Below are positions 14,772 through 14,823 of a stretch of DNA of 14,823 nt, piece after piece. Numbering within the stretch: the first letter of the stretch is position 1; each line of letters opens with the position of its first letter. This DNA comes from SLST01 sp046538735 (lineage in GTDB: Bacteria > Spirochaetota > Spirochaetia > DSM-27196 > SLST01): contig JBKHII010000065.1 in the NCBI GenBank assembly GCA_046538735.1, positions 1-14,823 on the forward strand. Direction: 5' to 3'. The notes below the pieces were generated by a model that was not told the DNA's origin, searched no databases, and worked only from the letters and a program-made list of their open reading frames with translations. The position numbers were made by a program, and so were the translations under genes.

Positions 14772-14823
14772 GCAATACGGCCGGCTACAGAGAAGGGTGG
14801 GGCAAACGCACATAAGCATGCAG

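Noticed and set aside
1..14823. CRISPR array, tRNA, rRNA or insertion sequence
   Set aside because: No spaced direct repeats, cloverleaf-like segments, rRNA-like stretches, transposase motifs or terminal inverted repeats were seen by eye on either strand.

Overview
The window is GC-rich and gene-dense. It comes from a bacterium with an outer membrane, because it carries an RND exporter operon with a LolA-like partner and a secreted beta-strand-rich protein, plus a lipoprotein. The RND/LolA-like/barrel arrangement and the style of the acyl-CoA synthetase would fit a free-living spirochaete, but that is an impression from family resemblance and not proven here. Nothing looks like phage, an insertion sequence, CRISPR, tRNA or rRNA.

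Layout. Positions 1-3628 (+) hold a three-gene operon that is broken in every gene: an MMPL-type RND transporter (cut by the left edge, with one frameshift and several apparent in-frame losses), a LolA-like protein without a usable signal peptide, and a barrel-like protein with one in-frame TGA and one frameshift. A small, probably frameshifted gene with its own promoter lies at 3622-3863 (-). From 8035 down to 3875 (-) runs a tight series: encapsulated ferritin (EncFtn), encapsulin shell, a PadR-type regulator with two stop codons, an EF-Ts-like protein lacking the EF-Tu-contacting motif, and a TPR lipoprotein. A short AT-rich divergent promoter region (8036-8116), with a perfect 6-6-6 dyad, separates this series from a long-chain acyl-CoA synthetase (8117-9883, +) and a DinB-family protein (9971-10459, +). 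Next come an SDR oxidoreductase preceded by an unrecognised 252-residue protein (12039 down to 10565, -), a 62-residue membrane protein (12151-12339, +), and a family 9 glycoside hydrolase without a signal peptide (14735 down to 12318, -).

Function. The clearest system is the EncFtn/encapsulin pair, an iron-oxidising ferritin-like enzyme packed in a protein shell for iron storage and oxidative-stress protection. Its two genes are physically interlocked: the shell gene's ribosome-binding site is the end of the cargo gene's targeting-peptide coding region. The damaged PadR and unusual EF-Ts-like gene downstream are the least expected neighbours. The cluster of lesions in the left half (two frameshifts and three stop codons seen directly, plus one likely frameshift and several inferred deletions) contrasts with an intact right half from 6848 to 14735. 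It is either real gene decay or a consensus error in the source assembly; sequence alone cannot separate the two.
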